Positions 18,571 through 26,190 of a stretch of 64,000 bases of DNA are shown in pieces. How positions within the stretch are numbered: the first letter of the stretch is position 1; every line of letters starts with the position of its first letter. The position numbers and the translations under genes are program-made. Source of the stretch: Thiosulfativibrio zosterae (GTDB taxonomy: Bacteria > Pseudomonadota > Gammaproteobacteria > Thiomicrospirales > Thiomicrospiraceae); NCBI RefSeq assembly GCF_011398155.1, contig NZ_AP021888.1, forward strand, positions 851,501 to 915,500, written 5' to 3'. The notes beneath the pieces were generated by a model, which worked only from the letters and a program-made list of their open reading frames with translations, did no database searches and was not told the DNA's origin.

Positions 18571-19206
18571 ATGTCTAAGTTATCAATGGGATGGCAACAT
18601 GCAGTATTGATTGGCAGTTTGAGTTTGGTTGGCATCAGTCAAAGTTTTGCTAAAGATGCTGATGTTCAGCAACAAGATTTGTTGAACCAAAAAATTCAAC
18701 AAATCAATGTGTTGACACAAGAATATGCTGCTTTAAAAGAACAGTTGGTCGCAGCACAAACGACAATTGGCGAAATAGAAAAAGAACAAGCAGAATGTTT
18801 AAAGCAGAATCGCGCTTATCGCAACCCATTGAGTTTATCTGGCATGAGAGATTGGCGGTTGGTTCAAAAACTTCAAGATTCAGCCATCTATGGACAAGAT
18901 CCTAAGAAAACCTATTTGGGCGTTTTGGATTTTTATGGAAAACATCGCGATTCGATTTTTAACCCAGAGTCACCTTATGGTGATGTGAGAAATCCGAATT
19001 CAGTTTGGAATTTGAATGGTTATTTCGGTAATCCAAATTCTCCGGCATCTATACACAATCCTTACAGTAAATCTCCACCGTTGCTCAAAAAATTTGGGAA
19101 TGAGTATGGCGCTATTACCGCAAATGCAGCCTATCAAGACCTTAAACCAGTCGATCCCACTTGGTTAAGACAGGTACAACCCATTGTTTTGGAATATTCT
19201 AAATAA
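18571..19206 (+). CDS. Exported protein with coiled coil and Asn-Pro repeat region
   Basis: 211 aa. The N-terminal signal peptide is probably cleaved after SFA (~residue 27). A heptad-rich coiled coil occupies ~32-75. The C-terminal third has degenerate repeats centred on SIFNPES, YGDVRNPNS, NPNSPAS and NPYSKSPP (~127-172). This resembles small uncharacterised exported proteins with recurring SIFN..YG.YGS..S units; that link is from memory and low resolution. The gene has its own promoter, an unusually strong ribosome binding site and a strong terminator, so it is likely a well-expressed single-gene unit. No function is assigned. Confidence 0.7.
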   Translation: MSKLSMGWQHAVLIGSLSLVGISQSFAKDADVQQQDLLNQKIQQINVLTQEYAALKEQLVAAQTTIGEIEKEQAECLKQNRAYRNPLSLSGMRDWRLVQKLQDSAIYGQDPKKTYLGVLDFYGKHRDSIFNPESPYGDVRNPNSVWNLNGYFGNPNSPASIHNPYSKSPPLLKKFGNEYGAITANAAYQDLKPVDPTWLRQVQPIVLEYSK

Positions 19207-19224
19207 TGATGTAACAGAGTTGAA

Positions 19225-19256
19225 AAAAAAGCCTCTCAAATTTGAGAGGCTTTTTT
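19225..19256. terminator. Bidirectional terminator between exported-protein and nifX-like genes
   Basis: A perfect inverted repeat: GCCTCTCAAA (19231-19240) with TTTGAGAGGC (19241-19250), with A-run before and T-run after. It fits both converging genes. Confidence 0.9.
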
Positions 19257-19258
19257 AT

Positions 19259-19588
19259 TTAGGCCGGTGACATTTGTAAGTAAGCGAGCACAACACCGTC
19301 TGGGTCTGCGCCATTGGTGGCTAGGCATTGAATACCCTGATCGGTTAATTTGTGGCTCATGCCTTGCCCCAAACTTTCGCTGATTAAACAGTCAATACCA
19401 TTAAGAGGGTGGCTTGGGAGTTTGGAAAGAGGCAGTTTAAGCATACTGAAAATTTCATCGGCCTTGAGGTGGATATGCTCTTTTTTGAGAATCTTTCGAT
19501 TCAAAGTTTCGTATACCAAAAAGCTGTTACAGCCAGCAGCTGGGCCAGAAATTTTTTGGGTATTAGCACTGGAAACGGCGATTTTCAT
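19259..19588 (-). CDS. NifX/NifB-family (dinitrogenase Fe-Mo cofactor biosynthesis domain) protein
   Basis: 109 aa forming a single NifX-like domain, starting MKIAVSSAN and containing GPAAGCNSFLVYE and the terminal GxD-rich segment. Stand-alone members of this family bind metal or Fe-S cofactors. Most are outside nitrogen-fixation clusters, and there is no nif gene nearby. The gene is convergent with the exported-protein gene. No specific role is assigned. Confidence 0.8.
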   Translation of the reverse strand: MKIAVSSANTQKISGPAAGCNSFLVYETLNRKILKKEHIHLKADEIFSMLKLPLSKLPSHPLNGIDCLISESLGQGMSHKLTDQGIQCLATNGADPDGVVLAYLQMSPA

Positions 19589-19754
19589 ACATGAGCCTTC
19601 AAGGTATTGACGAGTGTTAGAGCGCGAAACAGGTGTTTTTAAATTACGCTCAAGAATGTAGTCATAATATCATTAAAAACGCTTATAGATAAATTAATGA
19701 TGTTTATTAGGGCTTATGCACTTTTCTTTATACATAACCCTTTAAAGCGCCACA

Positions 19755-19779
19755 AAAAAACCTCGCAAGCGAGGTTTTT
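19755..19779. terminator. Terminator of the flavocytochrome/bd-like operon
   Basis: On the minus strand, CCTCG (70-74 side) and CGAGG arms enclose a 4-base loop (19761-19774), extended by A/T pairs and followed by a run of seven T residues (plus-strand A-run 19754-19760). It ends the operon just after the 32-aa ORF. Confidence 0.85.
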
Positions 19780-19804
19780 AGACTGAACTTTTGAGAGGGT
19801 TTCT

Positions 19805-19903
19805 TTATAAAGAAACCACCGTCATGGTGCTGAGCCACCACATTAAAGCGATAGACCCAAACGTGAGAAATAATCCCCACAAGATAGCTTTGATTCCTGT
19901 CAT
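19805..19903 (-). CDS. Small single-helix membrane peptide (32 aa), candidate bd-complex subunit
   Basis: This ORF is too short for ordinary gene finding. It begins MTGIKAILWGLFLTFGSI and continues as one hydrophobic, Trp-containing membrane helix, ending at TAA. Its ATG is one base after the stop of the fccA-like gene, whose final codons (GGC AAA GGA AAA) supply the Shine-Dalgarno GGA. It is therefore translationally coupled and is the last gene before the operon terminator. Size and topology recall CydX (~37 aa), the small subunit of cytochrome bd; sequence identity with CydX is not evident. The function is inferred from context only. Confidence 0.6.
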   Translation of the reverse strand: MTGIKAILWGLFLTFGSIALMWWLSTMTVVSL

Positions 19904-19904
19904 G

Positions 19905-20621
19905 TTATTTTCCTTTGCCACTGTCTAGGGCTGCATAATAATCGGCTAAAGCGGTGATTTCGGCATCGGTTAAATCATGGGTAAATTGCCCCATGCCTTC
20001 GTGGATGTCATTGGTGCGATGGCCTGCTTTGTAAGCGTGCATGGTGCGGATAAAGTAATGCGGTGTTTGTCCAGCCAAAGCTGGTGTTACCTCATTACCT
20101 TCGCCGTGTGCACCATGACAAGAAGCGCAGGGCGTAATCATGCGACTGGCATCGCCCTTGCGCACCAAACGATCCACTTTGGCAAACTCAGTGGGTTTAG
20201 CGGCATCTGTTTTAGGCAAGGTTTGTTGTGCATAATAAACCGCTAAATCCGCCATATCTTGCTGTGATAAGGCATGTGCGGCGGCTTGCATGACTGCCGA
20301 CTTGCCATCGCCTTCATGACGTAAACCCGATTGATAATCTAATAACATTTTAAAAGTGTATTCGGGGGTATTGTCCGCTAAATTAGGCACATTTCGAGAA
20401 GGTGCGATGCCGTGGGCGCCATGACAAGTCATGCACATGGCATCACGGTGCAATTTTTCGCCCTTAAGCGCATCCCCTAAAGGCATGGCACTTTGCGTGG
20501 CATTCCATTGTGGAAGAGTCCAAGGGGTTGCCAAATTTGCGCCATGTTCATTGGCAAGACTTAAATGAGCAAAAGCGCCCAAGCTTAAGGCAAGGGTACT
20601 GATGAATAGTGTTTTTTTCAT
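19905..20621 (-). CDS. fccA: Dihaem c4-type cytochrome, FccA-like
   Basis: 238 aa with a cleavable signal peptide (residues ~1-23). Two c-type haem sites are visible, C63-M-T-C66-H67 and C165-A-S-C168-H169, each in a cytochrome c4-like domain. Distal methionines are likely in the later helices. In flavocytochrome c sulfide dehydrogenase the dihaem subunit takes electrons from the flavoprotein, and the gene lies 16 bases after the FccB-like gene, supporting that pairing. Some c4 cytochromes serve other oxidases, so the FccA name depends on context. Confidence 0.8.
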   Translation of the reverse strand: MKKTLFISTLALSLGAFAHLSLANEHGANLATPWTLPQWNATQSAMPLGDALKGEKLHRDAMCMTCHGAHGIAPSRNVPNLADNTPEYTFKMLLDYQSGLRHEGDGKSAVMQAAAHALSQQDMADLAVYYAQQTLPKTDAAKPTEFAKVDRLVRKGDASRMITPCASCHGAHGEGNEVTPALAGQTPHYFIRTMHAYKAGHRTNDIHEGMGQFTHDLTDAEITALADYYAALDSGKGK

Positions 20622-20637
20622 GTTTTAACTCCTAGCC

Positions 20638-21945
20638 TTAACTAAACATATCTTTGCGGAAAGTGCGTTGCCAGTTTTTGGCCACTTCAGCGCGAATGCG
20701 ATTGGTGTAAGGATTGTCTGAAACCGCTGAGGTACGCACTTGCGTGGCATAGCCTTTTTGCTTGGCATCATCAGTAAAGCGGAAAGTGGCGGTAATGGTC
20801 ATGCCATAATCTTCGCCCGCCATCGCTACACAGTTATTAGTAATAAATGGTGTGCCAGGCTCGCGCCCCGCTAATAAATCATTTATGGCCGCTGCCACCA
20901 CTTTGGCTTGGTTACTGGCGACATAACCAGTTTTAGGCATGGGAGAATCGACCATGTCACCAATCACATAGACATCCGGATGTACTTTGGAGGCAAAGGT
21001 TTTGGGCTCGTAAGGTACCCAGTTGCTACCTAGGGCTAGGCCGTTTTCAATTGCAAAGCGACCGGCTTTTTCTTCGGGGATGATGTTAATCACATCCGCT
21101 TTAATGATGTCGCCATTGGCGGTTTTCACACTTTTGTTTTGGGTATTCAGTGCCGTGACTATGCCGCCTTTTTTGGCTTGCACCCATTCAATGCGGGAGT
21201 TGTCTGTGCCAAAACCATGATGCTTTTTCCAATAATGCTCAAAATGATCTTTAAACACATAATCATCTTTAGAATCCAAAATGAGAATTTTGGCCGTAGG
21301 ATTGGTGTTTTTCATCATATTGGCCACAAATGAAGCGCGCTCGTAAGGTGCTGGCGGACAACGATAAGGTATTCTGGGCGAGCTGATTAATAAAGTGCCG
21401 CCTTGTGGCAACGCATCAATCTGTTGCTTAAGTTTGGTGGTTTGCGGACCTGCTTTCCAAGCGTGTGGAAAATCGCTGGCTGCTAAGGTAGCGTTGTAAC
21501 CCTCAACAAACTGATAATCGAAATCAGGGCCTGGTGAAACCACCAATTTGTCATAGTCAATCACTTGACCTTTAAGGGTACTGATTTGATGTTTTTCATA
21601 GTTTATTTCGGTGGCTATGTCTTGCACGACATCGACATTAAAACGACTTTTCAGTGTTTGGTAATTCACCGTTAAGTTTTCAAGCGTTTCATGACCCGAC
21701 AAAATTTCATTACTGCCAGGGCAGAAAGTATAGGTTGGGTGAGGCTCAATCATGGTGATTTTGACATCGCTATTAGCCAAACGCATATATTTGGCAAAGG
21801 ATGCGCCACCAATGCCGCCACCCACGATGACAATGTGCGCTGTATTTTTAGCATAGGCTTTTGAGGTTGCCCCTAATAAACCAGTGCTGGCCATGGCGCT
21901 GGCGCCAAACCATTTGATGAGTTCGCGACGGGTTAATTTACTCAT
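20638..21945 (-). CDS. fccB: Flavocytochrome c sulfide dehydrogenase flavoprotein, FccB-like
   Basis: 435 aa from ATG 21945, which has AAGGAGG 8 bases upstream; the longer upstream reading frame lies inside the cytochrome gene. A twin-arginine signal (TRRELIKW, R6-R7) is followed by the FAD-binding GGGIGG. Key cysteines are C75 (near the position of the flavin-linking cysteine), C196 in YRCPPAPYERA and C372 in FITNNCVAM; the last two match the redox-disulfide positions of Allochromatium FccB. The enzyme oxidises sulfide in the periplasm and passes electrons to its cytochrome subunit. The start overlaps the upstream cytochrome gene by 8 bases. Confidence 0.88.
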   Translation of the reverse strand: MSKLTRRELIKWFGASAMASTGLLGATSKAYAKNTAHIVIVGGGIGGASFAKYMRLANSDVKITMIEPHPTYTFCPGSNEILSGHETLENLTVNYQTLKSRFNVDVVQDIATEINYEKHQISTLKGQVIDYDKLVVSPGPDFDYQFVEGYNATLAASDFPHAWKAGPQTTKLKQQIDALPQGGTLLISSPRIPYRCPPAPYERASFVANMMKNTNPTAKILILDSKDDYVFKDHFEHYWKKHHGFGTDNSRIEWVQAKKGGIVTALNTQNKSVKTANGDIIKADVINIIPEEKAGRFAIENGLALGSNWVPYEPKTFASKVHPDVYVIGDMVDSPMPKTGYVASNQAKVVAAAINDLLAGREPGTPFITNNCVAMAGEDYGMTITATFRFTDDAKQKGYATQVRTSAVSDNPYTNRIRAEVAKNWQRTFRKDMFS

Positions 21946-22348
21946 GGTGGTTTCCTCCTTGAAAATCTGAGCGAGTCCACTCAACCGGCTCTTGTTGCGC
22001 AAAATAGTCTGCCATGGCTGAAATTTCAGCATCGGTAAAAACATAAGCCACATCATGCATGACGATGGTTGGGAAAGCATTCGCACGGTAATCTTTCATC
22101 AATTTGATAAAGTTTTCAGCCTTCATACCGGCTAAAGGGGGCATGGCTTCATTAAATTCGGCGCCTAGTGTGCCATGACACGCTGAGCAATTGTCGGCTA
22201 ACATTTTGCCCGAAGGCATGGGGTAGGCTGCGACAATACTGTCAATTTGTGCTTGAGTCATCGGCTGGCCGCCTTCTGCAGCCTGTGCAGATGCTAGGCT
22301 TAGAAGGGTGATGCTCGTTGCGATTAAAGTTCTTTTAAACATAGTCAT
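21938..22348 (-). CDS. Monohaem cytochrome c, periplasmic
   Basis: 136 aa with a signal peptide (cleavage near AQA, residue 23) and one c-type haem site, C54-S-A-C57-H58, followed by a GxMPPLAG-type segment near 80. It is similar in layout to the halves of the neighbouring dihaem cytochrome. Its position between the bd-like membrane genes and fccB suggests an electron carrier between the flavocytochrome and the membrane module. It starts 4 bases after the upstream stop and overlaps fccB by 8 bases. Confidence 0.85.
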   Translation of the reverse strand: MTMFKRTLIATSITLLSLASAQAAEGGQPMTQAQIDSIVAAYPMPSGKMLADNCSACHGTLGAEFNEAMPPLAGMKAENFIKLMKDYRANAFPTIVMHDVAYVFTDAEISAMADYFAQQEPVEWTRSDFQGGNHHE

Positions 22349-22352
22349 CTCC

Positions 22353-23603
22353 TTATTGCACCCAAGTCCAGATACCCGCTACGAAGAATTGAATGACCCA
22401 CAGAATCATAATCCATAAAGCGATGGTTCCCATGCGATTAACCGCAGGGCTAGGTGTGTAAACCCCCACCGTTTGACCGGCTTTCCAAGCAATGGTTAGG
22501 TAGTAAGCTAAGGTGCTACCGCCGACGATGGCAAAGGTTAAGAAGAACAGGCCGGTTGAGTACCAGTCCATAACGATTTTGTAGTCCATAAAGTCGTAAT
22601 GGAAAAAGTCATTTAGGATGCTGTAACGCAACATTTCACGCGAAGTCGCAACGATTAATCCAATCACTAAAGCTACGGGTAATGCCATGTAACTGCAAAA
22701 CTTAGCTTCGCCTTGTAAGCGAACTTGCGCCCAGATGGCAAAGAACAATACCATCACGCCGCCAATAATGCCCCAGAAAGAGGTGGCAAAACTGCCTGCA
22801 GTTTCTGGCAAGGTCATCATCCAAGCAAGGTATAAAACGGTGGCAATCACAGAACCTACTTTAATCCAAGTTTTACCCAAATCGGCTGCCCAATTTAAAT
22901 ACCCCATGTCCGCATCTTCGCGCACCATTTTAAAACGGCGGTAGGTCACTAACATGGCGCCAGTAACTGGAATGGCCATTGAGATAAAGAAGGCAAAACG
23001 CCAAGGGTTATAGGCATGCAGTTGTGAACCAGAATAATCCAATACACCGTTTTGCAAATACCATTCTTTCCATAGTTCTGGGTGCAGCATTTGTGAGGTT
23101 AGGCTGTGCATAATAAAGCCGACGACCAGCATCAAAGCCAAGCTTAACATCATTGACCAACGCGCTTTAGGTTGTGCGGTTTTATCTTTGTTTTTGCCGT
23201 TGGTGAAGTAGTAGAAATACATCGCCCAGTAAGCGAAAATTAAGATGATGATAAACCCAATAACCCAGTCTGCCGACAAGACATTGGAGGTGTACCAATG
23301 GGGGTCGTAAACCACCTGCACAAATAGCAAAGGCGCAACACCCACTACGATAGCGACCGACACTGAAACCTTGGCGATTTCAAGCATGGCAGCCGCTAAA
23401 CGACGCCAGTAGGGCGATTGGCTGAAACTGCCAAAAATGGTAATGGCTGAGGTGCCGAGCATGATTTGTACAAATAAAATATGCAAAGCAAAGGTTAAAA
23501 CGCCCAATCCCATAAAAATAATTGGAAAAGTCGGTACGCCAGCGGGATTACGCAGGGCATACATCATTTCTGTCACTTGCGCGACTTGAGAAGCATCCAT
23601 CAT
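22353..23603 (-). CDS. Polytopic membrane protein, CydA-like second subunit
   Basis: 416 aa with about 9 predicted membrane helices. The first helix carries H41 in FALHILFVQ, resembling the haem-ligand helix of CydA. It lacks the recognisable N-terminal pattern of CydB (GFDMGVG). Conserved-looking membrane segments include GVAPLLFVQVVYD. The start overlaps the end of the preceding bd-like gene by one base, so the two are surely co-translated. It probably forms a heterodimer with that protein. I recognise the fold class only; the assignment to the bd superfamily is an inference from the first helix and the partner. Confidence 0.65.
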   Translation of the reverse strand: MMDASQVAQVTEMMYALRNPAGVPTFPIIFMGLGVLTFALHILFVQIMLGTSAITIFGSFSQSPYWRRLAAAMLEIAKVSVSVAIVVGVAPLLFVQVVYDPHWYTSNVLSADWVIGFIIILIFAYWAMYFYYFTNGKNKDKTAQPKARWSMMLSLALMLVVGFIMHSLTSQMLHPELWKEWYLQNGVLDYSGSQLHAYNPWRFAFFISMAIPVTGAMLVTYRRFKMVREDADMGYLNWAADLGKTWIKVGSVIATVLYLAWMMTLPETAGSFATSFWGIIGGVMVLFFAIWAQVRLQGEAKFCSYMALPVALVIGLIVATSREMLRYSILNDFFHYDFMDYKIVMDWYSTGLFFLTFAIVGGSTLAYYLTIAWKAGQTVGVYTPSPAVNRMGTIALWIMILWVIQFFVAGIWTWVQ

Positions 23604-25051
23604 TATTGAGCCTCCTGTGTTAGAGCCACTTTGTCTTGTGCTTTTTGCATAGCCAAGGCATGGTCAGCTGCTTTTAATTCTTCTTTAATGGCGACTTGCA
23701 CGGCTGCATCACCGCCGCTGTTGTTAAGCATTAGGTAAGCCGACAAGGCTTTTACTTCTGATTCAATCATGGGCATTTTAGGCATATAAGCAATATTGCC
23801 AGTCGTCAATACACCACGCACATAGCTTTCCATACGGGCTTGAGTAATGCCCTCTGGAAAATAACGGTGTAAGGGGCGAATCCCGGTTTGACTGGGTGAG
23901 TGACAGTTTGAACAATAAGTCATGGCGATGAATTCACCGGCTTGAATTTTATTGTTGTCGGTCACTGTTTTTAAATGCTCTGGTGTAAAAGGATGCGCTT
24001 GTAAAATCCCGACCTTTTCGATGATGGGCAGTTGTGACTTCACATCCATACCGGGTACATCGCGGCCAATCACTTGGTTTGAATAAACATATTGTCCAGC
24101 TACCCAAGGTTTACGCATCGATTCACGCGCGGTTTCTTCTGGCCAAAGACCGGCCACCAAAATCACAACGGCCATACCGCCAGCAAAACCTTGCACTAAG
24201 GTTTGGGGGCGTAACATGGTAATGATGAAATACGCCAAAGTACCCGCTAACACCGCAATAATGCTTGGTCCAAAATAATCAGGCAAACGGTTTTCCATCA
24301 CCAATAACGCTTGGCTCGGTACAGAGGTTAAATACAGTTGGAATAAACCTGCGCCCACCAAGGTGGCGATAATTCCTAACCAGCCTAACTTACGCGCCAT
24401 TTCTTTTTTGAATGCGGCATCTTTGATGGATGCAACGACGATACCACCGACCACAGCGGTCATGGTGAACATAAAGGCCACGCGCATCCCCATTTGAATA
24501 AAGGTATTGGTGCCGTAGAAGCCATTTAAATAGCCGCCTTCTTGGAACCATTGTTCTTTGCCTGGCACCATCATGAAAGATAAAATCCCAATGATGATGA
24601 TCATGGTGGCAAAAGAAGCAATCCCAAAAAGTACCGAAATTTTCATGTGCGTACGCTTATCGACCTTGCCGACCAAATACACAATCATGTAGACGCCGAC
24701 CACTTCAATCACAAAGAAAACCCACTCGGTTGCCCATTTCCACACAAACGAGTGAATCAAAGCGCCAATACCATTTGGGCTGGCAACGGTGGTGGAATAC
24801 CAAATCCCAGGACCCGTAATGGAACCCGCCACATAGGTAAAGACCATTAAAAACAAACCGTACTTCTTAACAAAATCCAGTAGGTCGTCGCGGTCTTCGC
24901 GATAAGCTTTGTGCGATAAATAGGCAAACAAGAGTGCTGCACCCACCGAAGTGTGGGACGCTAGCACATGGAAGGTGGCAATCAGCGCCACCACCCAGCC
25001 AGAACCCACGGTGGGTTCGTACCAAGTGGGATAGAGCGAAATCAAATCCAT
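23603..25051 (-). CDS. Cytochrome bd-superfamily subunit I with C-terminal c-type haem domain
   Basis: 482 aa from ATG 25051 (AAGGA 7 bases upstream; an earlier in-frame start at 25090 lacks a good site). The N-terminal ~330 residues are membrane helices of CydA type, with H28 and H33 in FHVLASHTS and the FFVIEVVG...HMKISVLFG region resembling CydA helices 3-4. The C-terminal soluble part has one c-haem motif, C380-S-N-C383-H384. Normal CydA has no c-haem. bd-superfamily members with an attached haem c exist in some bacteria and may take electrons from cytochrome c rather than quinol. First gene of the six-gene operon ending with the 32-aa ORF. Confidence 0.78.
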   Translation of the reverse strand: MDLISLYPTWYEPTVGSGWVVALIATFHVLASHTSVGAALLFAYLSHKAYREDRDDLLDFVKKYGLFLMVFTYVAGSITGPGIWYSTTVASPNGIGALIHSFVWKWATEWVFFVIEVVGVYMIVYLVGKVDKRTHMKISVLFGIASFATMIIIIGILSFMMVPGKEQWFQEGGYLNGFYGTNTFIQMGMRVAFMFTMTAVVGGIVVASIKDAAFKKEMARKLGWLGIIATLVGAGLFQLYLTSVPSQALLVMENRLPDYFGPSIIAVLAGTLAYFIITMLRPQTLVQGFAGGMAVVILVAGLWPEETARESMRKPWVAGQYVYSNQVIGRDVPGMDVKSQLPIIEKVGILQAHPFTPEHLKTVTDNNKIQAGEFIAMTYCSNCHSPSQTGIRPLHRYFPEGITQARMESYVRGVLTTGNIAYMPKMPMIESEVKALSAYLMLNNSGGDAAVQVAIKEELKAADHALAMQKAQDKVALTQEAQ

Positions 25052-25259
25052 GATAAATTCCTTACTATTAATAAAGTTAATCCGGCACAAAATAAATCTA
25101 TGCCTATGAGGCGCATTCTATAGACGAAGCTGTTTGCTGAATAATGAAAAAAATTTATTATGGGTCGATAAATAAATTTATAGGCAAATAAAGTAGGGGA
25201 ATAGGTGGCTTCAAAGCCCAGTTTTAAAGGCTTTTAGATAATTTTGGAGCAGAATTTTA

Positions 25260-25271
25260 ACCAGGCCTGGT
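25260..25271. repeat. Dispersed 12-bp palindrome, copy 4
   Basis: Exact ACCAGGCCTGGT, flanked by ATTTTA and CGTTTTT. Intergenic, between the pcm terminator and the bd-like operon promoter. Confidence 0.9.
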
Positions 25272-25348
25272 CGTTTTTAGGGCGTTTTTTGAATCATGAA
25301 GATAAGTTGAAGCACGTAAAAGCAGACGATTTACGCAAATAAGGGCAC

Positions 25349-25374
25349 AAAAAAACCAGCATTACGCTGGTTGA
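25349..25374 (-). terminator. Rho-independent terminator after pcm
   Basis: On the minus strand AACCAGC (25372-25366) pairs with GCTGGTT (25360-25354) around a 5-base loop, followed by seven T residues. Confidence 0.85.
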
Positions 25375-25395
25375 TTTTTGAAAGCGATTTAGGGA

Positions 25396-26043
25396 TTAAA
25401 ACTTAAATTCAGAGGCTTTAGTGGCGTGAACCAAGGTTGGCATAACGGTTTCAAATAGACTTTCAACCTCCCATTCACCTTCGGCAATGCGCGTGACCAG
25501 TTGTGTTGTCATCACGGTGCTGACGCCCAAAGTTACCAATAAGCGTCCACCCAAAGTGAGTTTGTGTTTAAAAGTATCCGGTAAAGTTGCCATCGCACCG
25601 GTAAACATAATCACATCATACTCTTGACCATCATTCCAATCTTGGCTGGCATCGCCCGTTTGGAAAGTAATATTGTCATAACCTTCTAAACGCGCTTTCG
25701 CAGTTTCCTGCAATTCAGGGAAAATTTCAACGGTGGTCACCTTGTCTGCTAACTTGGCTAAAAGTGCTGTCATAAATCCAGAGCCAGTGCCAATTTCTAA
25801 GACCGATTCATCCCCTTGGACATCAACCGCTTGTAAAATTTTGCCTTCTACTCGGGGATGCAACATCGTTTGATTGTGTCCAATGGGTAATTCAATATCC
25901 GAATAGGCAAGGGCAACTTGGCTTTCAGCGACAAACTCGTGGCGAGGCGTGTCCATTAACAAATCCAATACCTTAGGATCTAACACATCCCACGGACGAA
26001 TCTGTTGTTCAACCATATTAAATCTCGCTTGATCTAAGTTCAT
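25396..26043 (-). CDS. pcm: Protein-L-isoaspartate O-methyltransferase family protein
   Basis: 215 aa from ATG 26043, chosen because AGAGG lies 9 bases upstream and the protein then begins with the family's MNLDQARFNMVEQQIRPW; a longer frame reaches 26076. The SAM-binding motif I is VLEIGTGSGFMTALLA (~80-95). Motif post-I TTVEIFPEL and the GQEYDVIMFTGA segment follow. Pcm repairs isoaspartyl residues in aged proteins. Single gene with its own terminator. Members of this subgroup lacking some substrate-loop residues have uncertain activity. Confidence 0.85.
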   Translation of the reverse strand: MNLDQARFNMVEQQIRPWDVLDPKVLDLLMDTPRHEFVAESQVALAYSDIELPIGHNQTMLHPRVEGKILQAVDVQGDESVLEIGTGSGFMTALLAKLADKVTTVEIFPELQETAKARLEGYDNITFQTGDASQDWNDGQEYDVIMFTGAMATLPDTFKHKLTLGGRLLVTLGVSTVMTTQLVTRIAEGEWEVESLFETVMPTLVHATKASEFKF

Positions 26044-26190
26044 TTGGGCAGGCCTCTTCGTTAGTTTTTTGAGCAATAAAGAATCTAGCCCAAAATTATA
26101 GCGGAAAACACCTCGAAAGGGGAGTCTAAAGACTAGGCATTTTATGGATTGCTCGTTAAGATAGGTCGCAGTAAAGTTTAAGGAAAGCGT

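Larger units (their letters stand above)
25052..25395. other. Intergenic region between bd-like operon and pcm
   Basis: About 345 bp with no supported gene. It holds the leader and promoter region of the minus-strand bd/fcc operon (a possible -10 TATAGAAT around 25117-25124 on the minus strand, with a weak TTATTC -35), the dispersed palindrome at 25260-25271 and the pcm terminator. Very A/T-rich between 25140 and 25200. Confidence 0.6.

Noticed and set aside
21526-21537. CAGGGCCTGGTG in fccB as a further palindrome copy
   Set aside because: It has an extra G in the core and lacks the left ACC and the A/T flanks; it is a normal coding match.
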